Source of the DNA: Treponema sp. UBA3819
GTDB lineage: Bacteria > Spirochaetota > Spirochaetia > Treponematales > Treponemataceae
Direction: 5' to 3'
Assembly: GCA_002369025.1 (NCBI GenBank)
Contig: DFDV01000014.1
Location: 1 to 9,807 of the forward strand
Length of the DNA: 9,807 nucleotides
Shown here in pieces: positions 1 to 6,998 of the stretch (position 1 is the stretch's first letter; the number at the start of each line of letters is the position of its first letter). The notes under the pieces were generated by a model. That model was not told the origin of the DNA and ran no database searches. It saw nothing but the letters and a program-made list of their open reading frames with translations. The translations under genes and the position numbers were made by a program.

Positions 1-69
1 AACGGGCCGATACGCATCATAGATTTTCTGTATCTGTTGTTTCTTGGGGTACAGAATTGTTTGTTCCAT
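1..69 (-). CDS. 5' end of an unidentified gene, cut by the window edge
   Basis: An ATG at 69-67 opens a frame of 23 codons that stays open to the left edge; the product begins MEQTILYPKK and continues with a polar, Gln/Lys-rich helix-like stretch. I do not recognise the family from so little. The case for a real gene is its position: it begins just after the flaA terminator and directly behind a well-spaced sigma-70-like promoter at 77-105. No Shine-Dalgarno sequence precedes the ATG and the predicted transcription start is within a base or two of it, so the mRNA may be leaderless, or the true start may be further inside the gene outside this window. Confidence 0.45.
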   Translation of the reverse strand, partial: MEQTILYPKKQQIQKIYDAYRPV

Positions 70-76
70 AAAGGCT

Positions 77-105
77 ATTCTATCATTGAAATGAAAATAA
101 GGCAA
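77..105 (-). promoter_or_regulatory. Sigma-70-like promoter of the left-edge gene
   Basis: On the minus strand TTGCCT (105-100) and TAGAAT (82-77) are separated by exactly 17 bases. These match the consensus -35 and -10 boxes at 4 and 5 of 6 positions. Transcription would start around 69-71, at the ATG of the partial gene. The promoter lies immediately past the T-tract of the flaA terminator, the usual arrangement when one transcription unit ends and the next begins. Confidence 0.5.
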
Positions 106-107
106 AC

Positions 108-141
108 AAAAAAAACCGCCTGCCCTGAGACAAGCGGTTTT
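108..141 (-). terminator. Rho-independent terminator after flaA
   Basis: On the minus strand AAAACCGC (141-134) pairs perfectly with GCGGTTTT (119-112) around a 14-base loop, and the stem runs into eight consecutive T residues (115-108). The stem begins 41 bases after the flaA stop codon. Read on the plus strand the hairpin is followed by only four Ts, so it is best oriented to end flaA transcription. Confidence 0.85.
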
Positions 142-182
142 CCTGCCGGAAAATTACCGACTATATGTTTGCAGAAGTTTAC

Positions 183-1298
183 TTATTTGGCGTCAGCTGC
201 CTGTCCACCATTCTGCTGTGCATTAGAAGAAGAGTTTGCATCCAATGACGGTGAGAATGATTCTTCAGTAGCCATCTTAGCCTTTTCGATATAGCGGTTA
301 ACCTGCTTGTTACCGAAGCGGCTCATTTCAATCTGCTGCTTAGCACGTTCGCGGCGTGTTACGATACCCCACAGATCTTCATCAGCAATGTCGCGTTCTG
401 AGCTGAGTTCTGCTTTATCGTAAATGATTTTAACATCCTTGAAGTATCCGATGTAGTCATCGCCAATGTGTGATGCATCACGAGTAATCTGGAAACCACA
501 GAATTTAACGTAAGGCAGTCCGCGGGGATAAATCGGATACACACGGATTTCACGAGTGCGAACTTCAGTGATGTAGTCCGGGTTATTCCATGTAAGAGTC
601 TTCCATCCGTCAAAGTTCAGATAGCCCATGAAATAGCGGCGCTCAACATTGTCATTATCCTTGAGCAGGACATAAAGTCCGTGAGGATAGTTCATACCCA
701 TTGTTGTTACAGCGATTGATTTAAGCGTACCGACATTCTTTACCAGACCGTATGCCGGAGTATCTTCGCTGTCTGCTTCAAACAAAGTACGTCCAGATGC
801 CTTTTCTTCATCAGTCGGCTCCTGACGGTCACCATTGTCATCAGCTGTAGAAAGGGGCTCGTAAGCCGGAATATCAAACGGCGGAACGATTTTGCAGTTA
901 GCATTATAGGCACCAGACGGGAAAATAACGTGAACACCCATTACGTTCTTGCCTGCAAACGGAACCTTAGCGCTGTCCTTTACCAAAGCGGTCTTTACGA
1001 CAGACTGTCCCAGGCTCACCGTATTACGTGCTGAACTGTTAAGAACAACTTCCCAATCTTCAATATACAGAGAAGTTTTCATCAGGCTCTTCTGGTCTTC
1101 ATTAAAAGAAGCACCTGCAGCAACACCGTAATCCATAACGGTACGTTTGTTTTCCTTAATCGGCGTTTCGCTATCGGGTACCTTAATTTCAAGATCACCT
1201 TCCAGCATAGTGAAGTCGATAAGGGTTGATTCTTTTGCAAATACAGATGCGCCAAACAGCATCATAATTGCAGCTGATAAAACCAAAGTTTTCTTCAT
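183..1298 (-). CDS. flaA: Flagellar filament outer layer (sheath) protein FlaA
   Basis: This 371-residue protein is the periplasmic flagellar sheath protein of spirochaetes, which coats the FlaB flagellin core and affects filament stiffness. Residues 1-21 form a type I signal peptide: two lysines, a hydrophobic core and cleavage after VFA. The mature part carries features I recognise from treponemal FlaA: a TVMDYGVAAGASF segment near residue 53, an NSSARN motif near 87, the FPSGAYNANCKIVPPFDIPA region, the YFMGYLNFDGWKTLTW strand pair near 220, and an IYPRGLPYVKFCGFQITRD segment. Length is normal for the family. The C-terminal 25 residues are a Ser/Asn/Gln/Ala-rich low-complexity tail, probably disordered. 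The ATG at 1298 has a strong Shine-Dalgarno sequence and its own promoter; a terminator follows. It is the last complete gene of the minus-strand block, 99 bases after the GerMN-domain gene. Confidence 0.93.
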   Translation of the reverse strand: MKKTLVLSAAIMMLFGASVFAKESTLIDFTMLEGDLEIKVPDSETPIKENKRTVMDYGVAAGASFNEDQKSLMKTSLYIEDWEVVLNSSARNTVSLGQSVVKTALVKDSAKVPFAGKNVMGVHVIFPSGAYNANCKIVPPFDIPAYEPLSTADDNGDRQEPTDEEKASGRTLFEADSEDTPAYGLVKNVGTLKSIAVTTMGMNYPHGLYVLLKDNDNVERRYFMGYLNFDGWKTLTWNNPDYITEVRTREIRVYPIYPRGLPYVKFCGFQITRDASHIGDDYIGYFKDVKIIYDKAELSSERDIADEDLWGIVTRRERAKQQIEMSRFGNKQVNRYIEKAKMATEESFSPSLDANSSSNAQQNGGQAADAK

Positions 1299-1304
1299 TC
1301 GAAG

Positions 1305-1310
1305 CTCCTT
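1305..1310 (-). promoter_or_regulatory. Shine-Dalgarno site of flaA
   Basis: AAGGAG on the minus strand ends six bases before the flaA ATG. It is the strongest ribosome binding site in the window and fixes the start at 1298, as expected for an abundant structural protein. Confidence 0.8.
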
Positions 1311-1349
1311 CTTTTATACTATTGATGTAGCCTTGTTATACGTATATTC

Positions 1350-1378
1350 AGTATCTAATATCATAGCCTTTTTGTCAA
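1350..1378 (-). promoter_or_regulatory. Sigma-70-like promoter of flaA
   Basis: On the minus strand a perfect TTGACA (-35, 1378-1373) is followed after 17 bases by GATACT (-10, 1355-1350; 4 of 6 consensus). Transcription would start near 1343 and give a leader of about 45 bases containing the Shine-Dalgarno sequence. I saw no sigma-28-type flagellar promoter (TAAA plus GCCGATAA) in this gap, so flaA is probably read by the housekeeping sigma factor. No terminator hairpin separates the upstream GerMN gene from this promoter, so read-through from the operon is also possible. Confidence 0.65.
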
Positions 1379-1397
1379 TGTTTTTTCTGCTAATTTT

Positions 1398-1844
1398 TTA
1401 CATTTCTTCGACATATTTTCCATCGATAAAAAGTGCTATTTCCTTAATTCCCCTGAAATTGCGGCGGATATTTTCCCGGAAAAGTGCTATTCCCTCTTTA
1501 ATTCTGGCCGCCTCCGGTACTTCATAAAGGACATCCTGTGAGAGACCGACATAGAGAGTTTTGCCCCGCTGAAAGCAGAATTCATTTTTTGTTCCGGCAG
1601 AAAAAAGAGGACGGGCCCGCTGGGTCTGGGGACCGAGCAGCAGTTCATCTACATAGAGGCAGAGATTTCCCTGGGCCGGATTACGGGGAAGATAACGGAT
1701 TTCACAGGCAATTGTTTCTGTACCGATAACAGGAAACCTGAATGTTCTCCGCTGGCTGCCTTTGATGAGATACCATACCGCAGAAAAAGAGAAAATGGCG
1801 AAAACGAGAATGACAGCAGCCTGATAGAAGGTGATTTTTTTCAT
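1398..1844 (-). CDS. Membrane-anchored GerMN-domain protein
   Basis: This is a 148-residue protein with one N-terminal membrane helix (about residues 8-27) and a domain that would face the periplasm. Residues 43-146 have the layout of a GerMN domain: a segment ending YVDELLLGP (64-72, the 'ALLEGP'-type motif), a strand reading LYVGLSQDVL (97-106, the 'AYVDLS' motif), a helix with EGIALFRENI, and a closing strand IALFIDGK (136-143). GerMN domains are known from GerM of Bacillus, LpqB-type lipoproteins and proteins fused to amidases; their exact role is unclear but they are repeatedly tied to peptidoglycan. Here the gene overlaps the amidase gene by four bases (ATGA), so the two are probably translationally coupled and may act together. 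There is no lipobox. The family call rests on motif recognition by eye. Confidence 0.7.
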   Translation of the reverse strand: MKKITFYQAAVILVFAIFSFSAVWYLIKGSQRRTFRFPVIGTETIACEIRYLPRNPAQGNLCLYVDELLLGPQTQRARPLFSAGTKNEFCFQRGKTLYVGLSQDVLYEVPEAARIKEGIALFRENIRRNFRGIKEIALFIDGKYVEEM

Positions 1845-2866
1845 TTTGTACCTGTAAAGCCTCTGGAACGCTCAAAGTGAGTGACAAATGCGGCAAGTCC
1901 ATTATATATACCCAGAGACAGTTTCTGCAAGTAGGAATTATCAACCAGCAGAGCCGCTTCCTTTTGATTTGAAAGGAAACCCAGTTCAACAAGAACGGCG
2001 GGCATTTTTGAGTTGCGGATGACAAACCACTCCTCTGCCTTGATTCCGCGGGGAGTTGCAAGATTTCCCACCTGAGTCTGAAGGCCGTCCATGATAAACT
2101 TTGCAATAAGAATGCTTTCAGTAAGGTACTCTTCTTCCATCATTATATTCATGACATTGAAGAGATTCTTGTCGTCAGTTGCATTTTTATCAAGAACGGT
2201 ACGGCTGTAACCGGGAGAAAGATACCAGACTTCATAGCCCGATGCCTTTTTATCCAGGGAAGAATTGACATGTATGGAAATGTAAAGGATGGCTTCTCCG
2301 TCCTTGAGTTTGACAGAATTGGCGATTTCCGTGCGCTGGGCAAGAGAAAGGAATACATCGTTTTCACGAGTCATAAGGATTTTCTTGTCCGGATAGGCTG
2401 ATTTGAGGCGGGCACAGAGCATTTTTGCCACGGCAAGGTTTACATCTTTTTCTTTTACGGTGATTTTCTTGCCGTTTACCGTATGGGTATCCATGGCACC
2501 GGGGTCCTTTCCTCCGTGGCCGGCATCAATGAGGACTGCACCGATTTTGTAGCCGCTTTCATTGTTTTCAATTTTGAAAAGTTTTTCCGCATTGGAAAGA
2601 AAATTCTTACTTACATAGAGGACACCGTCTTTAAGTTCCGGTGCATCTGTAATGGCAAGGGTCTTGTAATCCTGCAGGACAAGATTGTCTCCCGCACGGA
2701 ATGAAATCTGGTGGCCGTTTTTTTCCAGAAGACCGGAGCCTGACAGGGAATCCCAGTAGACCTGCGCGCCTGTTTTTTCCGCAGAAGTAATAAGATTCTC
2801 GGTATTCTGCGCGAACAGTTTGGTGAGGAGAAAAGAGACTGTCAGCAACCAGATGATTTTTTTCAT
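1841..2866 (-). CDS. Exported N-acetylmuramoyl-L-alanine amidase (Amidase_3)
   Basis: This is a 341-residue zinc amidase that should cleave the amide bond between N-acetylmuramic acid and L-alanine in peptidoglycan. Residues 1-19 form a signal peptide with cleavage after LFA. Residues 33-95 resemble a copper-amine-oxidase-N-like substrate-binding domain. From residue 110 the Amidase_3 fold has its full active site: DAGHGGKDPG with zinc ligand His117, Glu139 in VKEKDVNL, His199 in the ISIHVN strand, and the catalytic Glu294 in AVLVELGFLSN. All four are intact, so it should be active. I chose the ATG at 2866 rather than an in-frame ATG 60 bases upstream because the signal peptide then begins at residue 1 and the start overlaps the stop of the ATP-grasp gene as ATGA. 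From memory, T. pallidum has an amidase, a small protein and flaA in the same order; this should be verified. Confidence 0.9.
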   Translation of the reverse strand: MKKIIWLLTVSFLLTKLFAQNTENLITSAEKTGAQVYWDSLSGSGLLEKNGHQISFRAGDNLVLQDYKTLAITDAPELKDGVLYVSKNFLSNAEKLFKIENNESGYKIGAVLIDAGHGGKDPGAMDTHTVNGKKITVKEKDVNLAVAKMLCARLKSAYPDKKILMTRENDVFLSLAQRTEIANSVKLKDGEAILYISIHVNSSLDKKASGYEVWYLSPGYSRTVLDKNATDDKNLFNVMNIMMEEEYLTESILIAKFIMDGLQTQVGNLATPRGIKAEEWFVIRNSKMPAVLVELGFLSNQKEAALLVDNSYLQKLSLGIYNGLAAFVTHFERSRGFTGTK

Positions 2867-4482
2867 TTTGCACTGTCCGCCAGATAAAGTGCGCCCTGGA
2901 TTGAGCCACGAAGCACTGCGCGCCAAAAGGCATCTGCATTTATAGCATACTGATTTACGTGCATTTGGTCAAAGCGTCGGATTGTACGGGAAAGAGTGCC
3001 GTGATTCCAGTCAGTTTCCTTTTCCAGAAAGGCTTTGAGTACATCCGGAATAACATGAGCCGCCGCTTCAAAAGGAGGAATGATTTCTGCTGACGGACAG
3101 GGATGTTTTTCGTAGGCGGCCAGTGCCTGGGGATAGGCTGGCGGCGGAAAGCCCTCTTCATCTGCTTCACACTGGCCGCGGAGAAAGGCTTCTGTCTGAG
3201 GGTTATTGGGCTGCAGACGCAAAGTAATGGTCTGGATGGCTTCGTATGCGGCGGCTTCTGCCCGGGAAAGATCAGGAGCAAGGGTAATGATGTTACCGCA
3301 CTTCTGCACATTATTGCGGGGAAAGTTCACCTGGTCTCCTGCCGCTGAGCGGGGAAGCACATTCTGAACATACTGAATCTTTGCGGCTTCCTCAAGACCG
3401 GTGACCGAAGCGATTGTTCCGGGAATGGAAATCCATGCGCGTTCTGCACTCACCCGGCTGCAGGGCAAGTCATAGAGTTCAAAAGGCTGGGCTTTATCTT
3501 TTACGGAAGGATGCGGCTGCCACTGCAGGGGAATTCTGTTCTTAACAAGATATTCAGGACTTTTTCCCAGAGCCACCAGGAGAGCCTGTTCTGTCAGATT
3601 ACAGCCGGAAGCATAGGGATAGGTCCAGCCGCTCATGTAACCGCCGGAAAGTCTTGCGGCAATTTCACCAATCATGGGGCCATGTGCCGTATATTTGATG
3701 TCCGCTTTGGCTACGCCATGAGTCAGCCCCAAAGACTGAATGCCGAGGGCAAAAGTTGCGATGAGTTCAAGGCGCATTTTCTGGTCACAGGAAGAAGGCA
3801 TGGTGTGACCGGTTTCGATAAAATACGGCGGATAGTAGATGTGGCGGTCAGCAAAGCCAGTGATGGTGAGGCTTCCATTCCAAACGATTGCGTCAATACT
3901 GAATTCTGCCCCCTCCATAAAATCTTCAAAAATGGCACGGCCTGACCTTGAATTGAGGACGGCATTTTTTACCGCCGGCTGGAGTTCAGAAGCGCCCCGC
4001 ACTTTACGGCAGCCCCGACCTCCCATATTGTCTACAGGCTTTATAACTTTGGGAAAAGAAATATCCGCCTTTTTCATCAGTTCCGGGAGAGAGTCCCGGG
4101 TTACTTCGCAGAAGTCAGGACTGGGAACGCCTGCTCGTGAAAAACATTCCCGCATACGAACCTTGTCGCTTGCGTTCAGACAGGACTGGTAGGAGTGACT
4201 TTTTAGGCCGCAATGCTCTGCCACATAGGCGGCATTTGCAGAAAAATCAGTTCCGGCAGTAAAAACTGCTGCCAGAGGAGACTCGCCTGCATTCACTTCA
4301 TCAGCAAGCCTTACCAGAGCCTCTTTGTCCTTGAGGTCAATGGGTTCAAAACGATGGGCCAGAGTATGACAGACGGCATTGGGATTTCCGTCTACAACAA
4401 GAACACGGTAGCCGAGATTTTTGGCAGACTCAATGGCAGGCTTCTGCATGAGGCCTGCACCTAAAATCAAAACAGATTGCAT
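2863..4482 (-). CDS. ATP-grasp family ligase with C-terminal extension
   Basis: This 539-residue enzyme should join a carboxylate to an amine or other nucleophile through an acyl-phosphate, using ATP. It has the PurK/carbamoyl-phosphate-synthase-type layout: an N-terminal nucleotide-fold strand with GAG (8-10) and VVDGNPNA (29-36), an ATP-binding lysine in FPKVIKP (143-149), a glycine-rich loop NMGGRG (152-157), FEDFMEGAEFSID (185-197) with Glu190 and Glu193, and the metal-binding GEIAARLSGG (272-281). Residues about 345-425 match the usual C-terminal lid with GDQVNFP. Residues 426-539 are an extra segment, rich in Pro, Ala and Glu at first and then helical with several Trp and His, that I cannot assign. 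The substrate is unknown; the neighbouring sugar-activation genes suggest a glycan building block. The start ATG shares its A with the preceding TGA stop (TGATG), with an AAGGGA ribosome site upstream. Confidence 0.83.
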   Translation of the reverse strand: MQSVLILGAGLMQKPAIESAKNLGYRVLVVDGNPNAVCHTLAHRFEPIDLKDKEALVRLADEVNAGESPLAAVFTAGTDFSANAAYVAEHCGLKSHSYQSCLNASDKVRMRECFSRAGVPSPDFCEVTRDSLPELMKKADISFPKVIKPVDNMGGRGCRKVRGASELQPAVKNAVLNSRSGRAIFEDFMEGAEFSIDAIVWNGSLTITGFADRHIYYPPYFIETGHTMPSSCDQKMRLELIATFALGIQSLGLTHGVAKADIKYTAHGPMIGEIAARLSGGYMSGWTYPYASGCNLTEQALLVALGKSPEYLVKNRIPLQWQPHPSVKDKAQPFELYDLPCSRVSAERAWISIPGTIASVTGLEEAAKIQYVQNVLPRSAAGDQVNFPRNNVQKCGNIITLAPDLSRAEAAAYEAIQTITLRLQPNNPQTEAFLRGQCEADEEGFPPPAYPQALAAYEKHPCPSAEIIPPFEAAAHVIPDVLKAFLEKETDWNHGTLSRTIRRFDQMHVNQYAINADAFWRAVLRGSIQGALYLADSAK

Positions 4483-6998
4483 CAGATATCCCTTTCCTTT
4501 TTGCAGTAGACTTCAAATGTGTCACCCAGGGCAAAGAAATGACTTGCGGCGGTAAAGAGCGATACTTCAAAACTGTTGATTTTCTGTCCCTTTCTTCTTG
4601 CCAGCTGAGGGAAGCGTTCCGGGTGGTGACCGGTAGAAACCGTCTTTATGAGCTTAAATCCGTACTTCTGCAGAATTGAAGCAGTACGGGCGGGTTCCCA
4701 GAGAGTATAATGGTCATCAGGACTCTGGGCAAAGAATTTCTGGGGACTGAACTTTGCAGACACACCGGAAGCAGATGGCGTTGAAAAAGCAAAGACACCG
4801 CCCTTTTTGAGGATTTTTGAAACGCCCCGCAGGACTGCATCCAGATTCTGAAAATGTTCAATAACATACCACATGGTAACCGCATCAAATTTCTGAATGC
4901 CGAATTCCGCAACCGGGTCAAAAACAGGGAACTGGGCAACTGATGCCGGATAATGGAGAGTGTCCTGTACATATTTGACGGCTTCCGGGGAAATATCCGT
5001 GCCATAGACCTGCCAGCCTGCGTCATTTGCCGCATCCAGATAGGGACCGTAGGCACAACCTATGTCCAGAACGCTTGGAGTGACAGCCTTATGGGCGTTC
5101 CGGTAGATGGAGTCAATCACAGAGGTACGCCGGACACACTGGGCTTTTATTGATGTAAAGTCGTCAAGATAGGTTTTTCCGTACTGATTCTTGTAATCAT
5201 CAAAGAAGTAGGAGGTATTATATTCCGTGTTTTCCGCATCCGTTGTCCATGACATGTAGAGCATTCCGCATGCTGCACAGCGGCGGAAAGTATGCTTTGG
5301 CGTACGGGCAACAATGGAATTTTCCTGCCAGCCGCTTTTCTGACAGACCGGACAGGCAAAACGGCGGCCTTTTGCAAGCAGGGAGATAAAGTTTCCCAAT
5401 GATTTTTTCTCACCCGGCATTGAAAAGGGAGAGTCGGGATAGAGACAGCCTGTATCTTCCAGCAGGGCATGAGCGGCATCTGCGGTAAGTTCTGCGGGGG
5501 CAAGACAGGCAAAGTTATATTTCTGTGCCAGTTGAATATGGAGGGGCGTTGTACCCAGAAGCACTACCCCGCAGCCCGCCGCAAGAGATTCAAATGCCGT
5601 AAAGCCGTAGTGAGTGACAACAACATCGTAGTCCGCCAGCTGTTCACGAAGATTGTGGACCGGCGGAACAAAGGTGATACAGGAAGCAAGCTGGGGTGCC
5701 TGCTTACTGACCCTCTCCTTTGCCTCATCGGGATGCTGAACAATGGCAGTAATCTTACTGCATGATGAAGCAAAAGCGATTGCGGCAGGCACAACTAAAT
5801 CTGCGGGATCTTCACCGCCGACAGTGACAAGAATGGATTCTATGTCTTTTACCTCCCTGAGAGGCTCTTTCTGGCGGTGATGTTCAGGCAGCGTGATATA
5901 GGCGGGATCCGTTATGTTTGCAGGACGGGCAATTCCGTATGAGGGAATGATGTCAAAGAGGAAATCACAGACATCTGTATTGAGGGAACCTTCGTCGATT
6001 GCAACAACGGGAGCCATTTCTGCAAGCTTGATGGCAAAGTCACGGTTAAGGGCAAAGGCATCTGTTACAATCAGGGCATAGTCGCCTTTTTGGGGCAAGG
6101 TATGAGTTATCTGCCAGTCTGCAAGTCCGTCTTTTTTTGCATGCTCAAAGAGTTCACCGTAGCGGGTCATGTCCATATCTTCAGGAACATAAACATCTGC
6201 CCCGTACTCAAGGGCAATTGAAAGACAGCGGCGGAGATGGCCTGTTCCCCGCCCCTTTTCCACGCAGGGAAGGCAAAGAACCGGGTATGCCACCGCAGGA
6301 GAATCAAACGCGCTCACAATTTCTTCTGTAGTATAGGGCTTTTCCACAATTGGAGAATCAGACTGACCTTTACCGGAAAGAGTACGGACAATTTCCAGGG
6401 CACGGCGGTAATCTGCGGCGGTGTCAATTGTAGTGCGCAGGTGGGGATGATTAAATCTGGCTGGAGCATCTACAAAAATGCAGTTCCAGTTTTCCTTGTG
6501 GTTGTAGAGGGCGGGTCCTACATGTTCATGGTCATAGGGAGAATCAGTCTGCTCTTTTGCCTGCAGAAGGGAATGAGCATTAAACATCTCTACCCCGCTT
6601 CCATGAGGAAGTCCGCTGAAGGTAATGTAATCGCAGCGTCCCGTCTGATTGCGTCTTTCATACTCATCGCGCAGAGCCTGGGCTGCCTCGTAAAAGAGGA
6701 AGGGATTGTCAGCGGTTGCCCGGATGACTGCATCGGCTCCGCTTTTTTCTATTACCATGCAGAAGCGCTCCAGAACATCTTCCAGAGGCCCCGCAAAGAG
6801 CTTAAAGCCGTTTGCCTTTGCCACAGGGGCAAGATCCTTTTCACTGTCATAATCTGTAGCCACATAATAGGCAGCGGCTTTTACCTGCTTCATGGAGGCT
6901 AAAGTCCAGTCAAGGACGGTCTTACCACCCAGACTAAAGAGAGCCTTACCCGGAAGACGGGATGAATTCAATCTGCACTGTACAACAACTATAGTCAT
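4482..6998 (-). CDS. Three-domain cytidylyltransferase / PseG-like / SAM-methyltransferase protein
   Basis: This 838-residue protein carries three enzyme-like domains. Residues 1-225 are an SpsF/KdsB-type cytidylyltransferase: RLNSSRLPGKAL (9-20) binds the nucleotide, DNP (97-99) is the metal-site region, and HGSGVEM (132-138), EHV (158-160) and LRTTIDTAADY (187-197) are typical of SpsF. Residues 240-510 resemble PseG and related GT-B proteins: GRGTGHLRRC (249-258) includes the His254 equivalent of the PseG catalytic histidine, VTVGGEDPAD (391-400) starts the second Rossmann half, and THYGFTAFESLAAG (462-475) is the nucleotide-sugar loop. Residues 545-838 begin with a zinc ribbon (C549, C552, C574, C577), followed by a class I methyltransferase with VLDIGCAYG (643-651), acidic Asp668 and YVIEHF (711-716). 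These enzymes are normally separate. Predicted role: activate, trim or transfer, and methylate a nonulosonate-like sugar in the cytoplasm. The ATG directly abuts the previous stop (TAAATG). Confidence 0.85.
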   Translation of the reverse strand: MTIVVVQCRLNSSRLPGKALFSLGGKTVLDWTLASMKQVKAAAYYVATDYDSEKDLAPVAKANGFKLFAGPLEDVLERFCMVIEKSGADAVIRATADNPFLFYEAAQALRDEYERRNQTGRCDYITFSGLPHGSGVEMFNAHSLLQAKEQTDSPYDHEHVGPALYNHKENWNCIFVDAPARFNHPHLRTTIDTAADYRRALEIVRTLSGKGQSDSPIVEKPYTTEEIVSAFDSPAVAYPVLCLPCVEKGRGTGHLRRCLSIALEYGADVYVPEDMDMTRYGELFEHAKKDGLADWQITHTLPQKGDYALIVTDAFALNRDFAIKLAEMAPVVAIDEGSLNTDVCDFLFDIIPSYGIARPANITDPAYITLPEHHRQKEPLREVKDIESILVTVGGEDPADLVVPAAIAFASSCSKITAIVQHPDEAKERVSKQAPQLASCITFVPPVHNLREQLADYDVVVTHYGFTAFESLAAGCGVVLLGTTPLHIQLAQKYNFACLAPAELTADAAHALLEDTGCLYPDSPFSMPGEKKSLGNFISLLAKGRRFACPVCQKSGWQENSIVARTPKHTFRRCAACGMLYMSWTTDAENTEYNTSYFFDDYKNQYGKTYLDDFTSIKAQCVRRTSVIDSIYRNAHKAVTPSVLDIGCAYGPYLDAANDAGWQVYGTDISPEAVKYVQDTLHYPASVAQFPVFDPVAEFGIQKFDAVTMWYVIEHFQNLDAVLRGVSKILKKGGVFAFSTPSASGVSAKFSPQKFFAQSPDDHYTLWEPARTASILQKYGFKLIKTVSTGHHPERFPQLARRKGQKINSFEVSLFTAASHFFALGDTFEVYCKKERDI

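Noticed and set aside
37..294. Plus-strand frame of 85 residues across the flaA terminator
   Set aside because: It runs through a terminator hairpin and into the antisense of flaA, with no ribosome site.
1299..1397. Sigma-28 flagellar promoter for flaA
   Set aside because: Neither the TAAA nor the GCCGATAA box is present; the sigma-70-type TTGACA with 17-base spacing explains the region better.
1702..2106. Minus-strand frame of 134 residues across the amidase/GerMN junction
   Set aside because: It is out of frame with two real genes that account for the region; the product is a typical frame-shadow composition.
2867..2926. Longer amidase start 20 codons upstream
   Set aside because: It would place unrelated residues before a clean signal peptide and create a long overlap with the ATP-grasp gene; the ATGA-coupled start fits better.
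3511..3945. Open frame of 144 residues on the plus strand
   Set aside because: It is antisense to the ATP-grasp gene, whose motifs are intact; it shows no domain or start signal.
6237..6902. Open frame of 221 residues on the plus strand
   Set aside because: It lies wholly antisense to the well-supported three-domain gene, has no ribosome site, and its product matches no family pattern.
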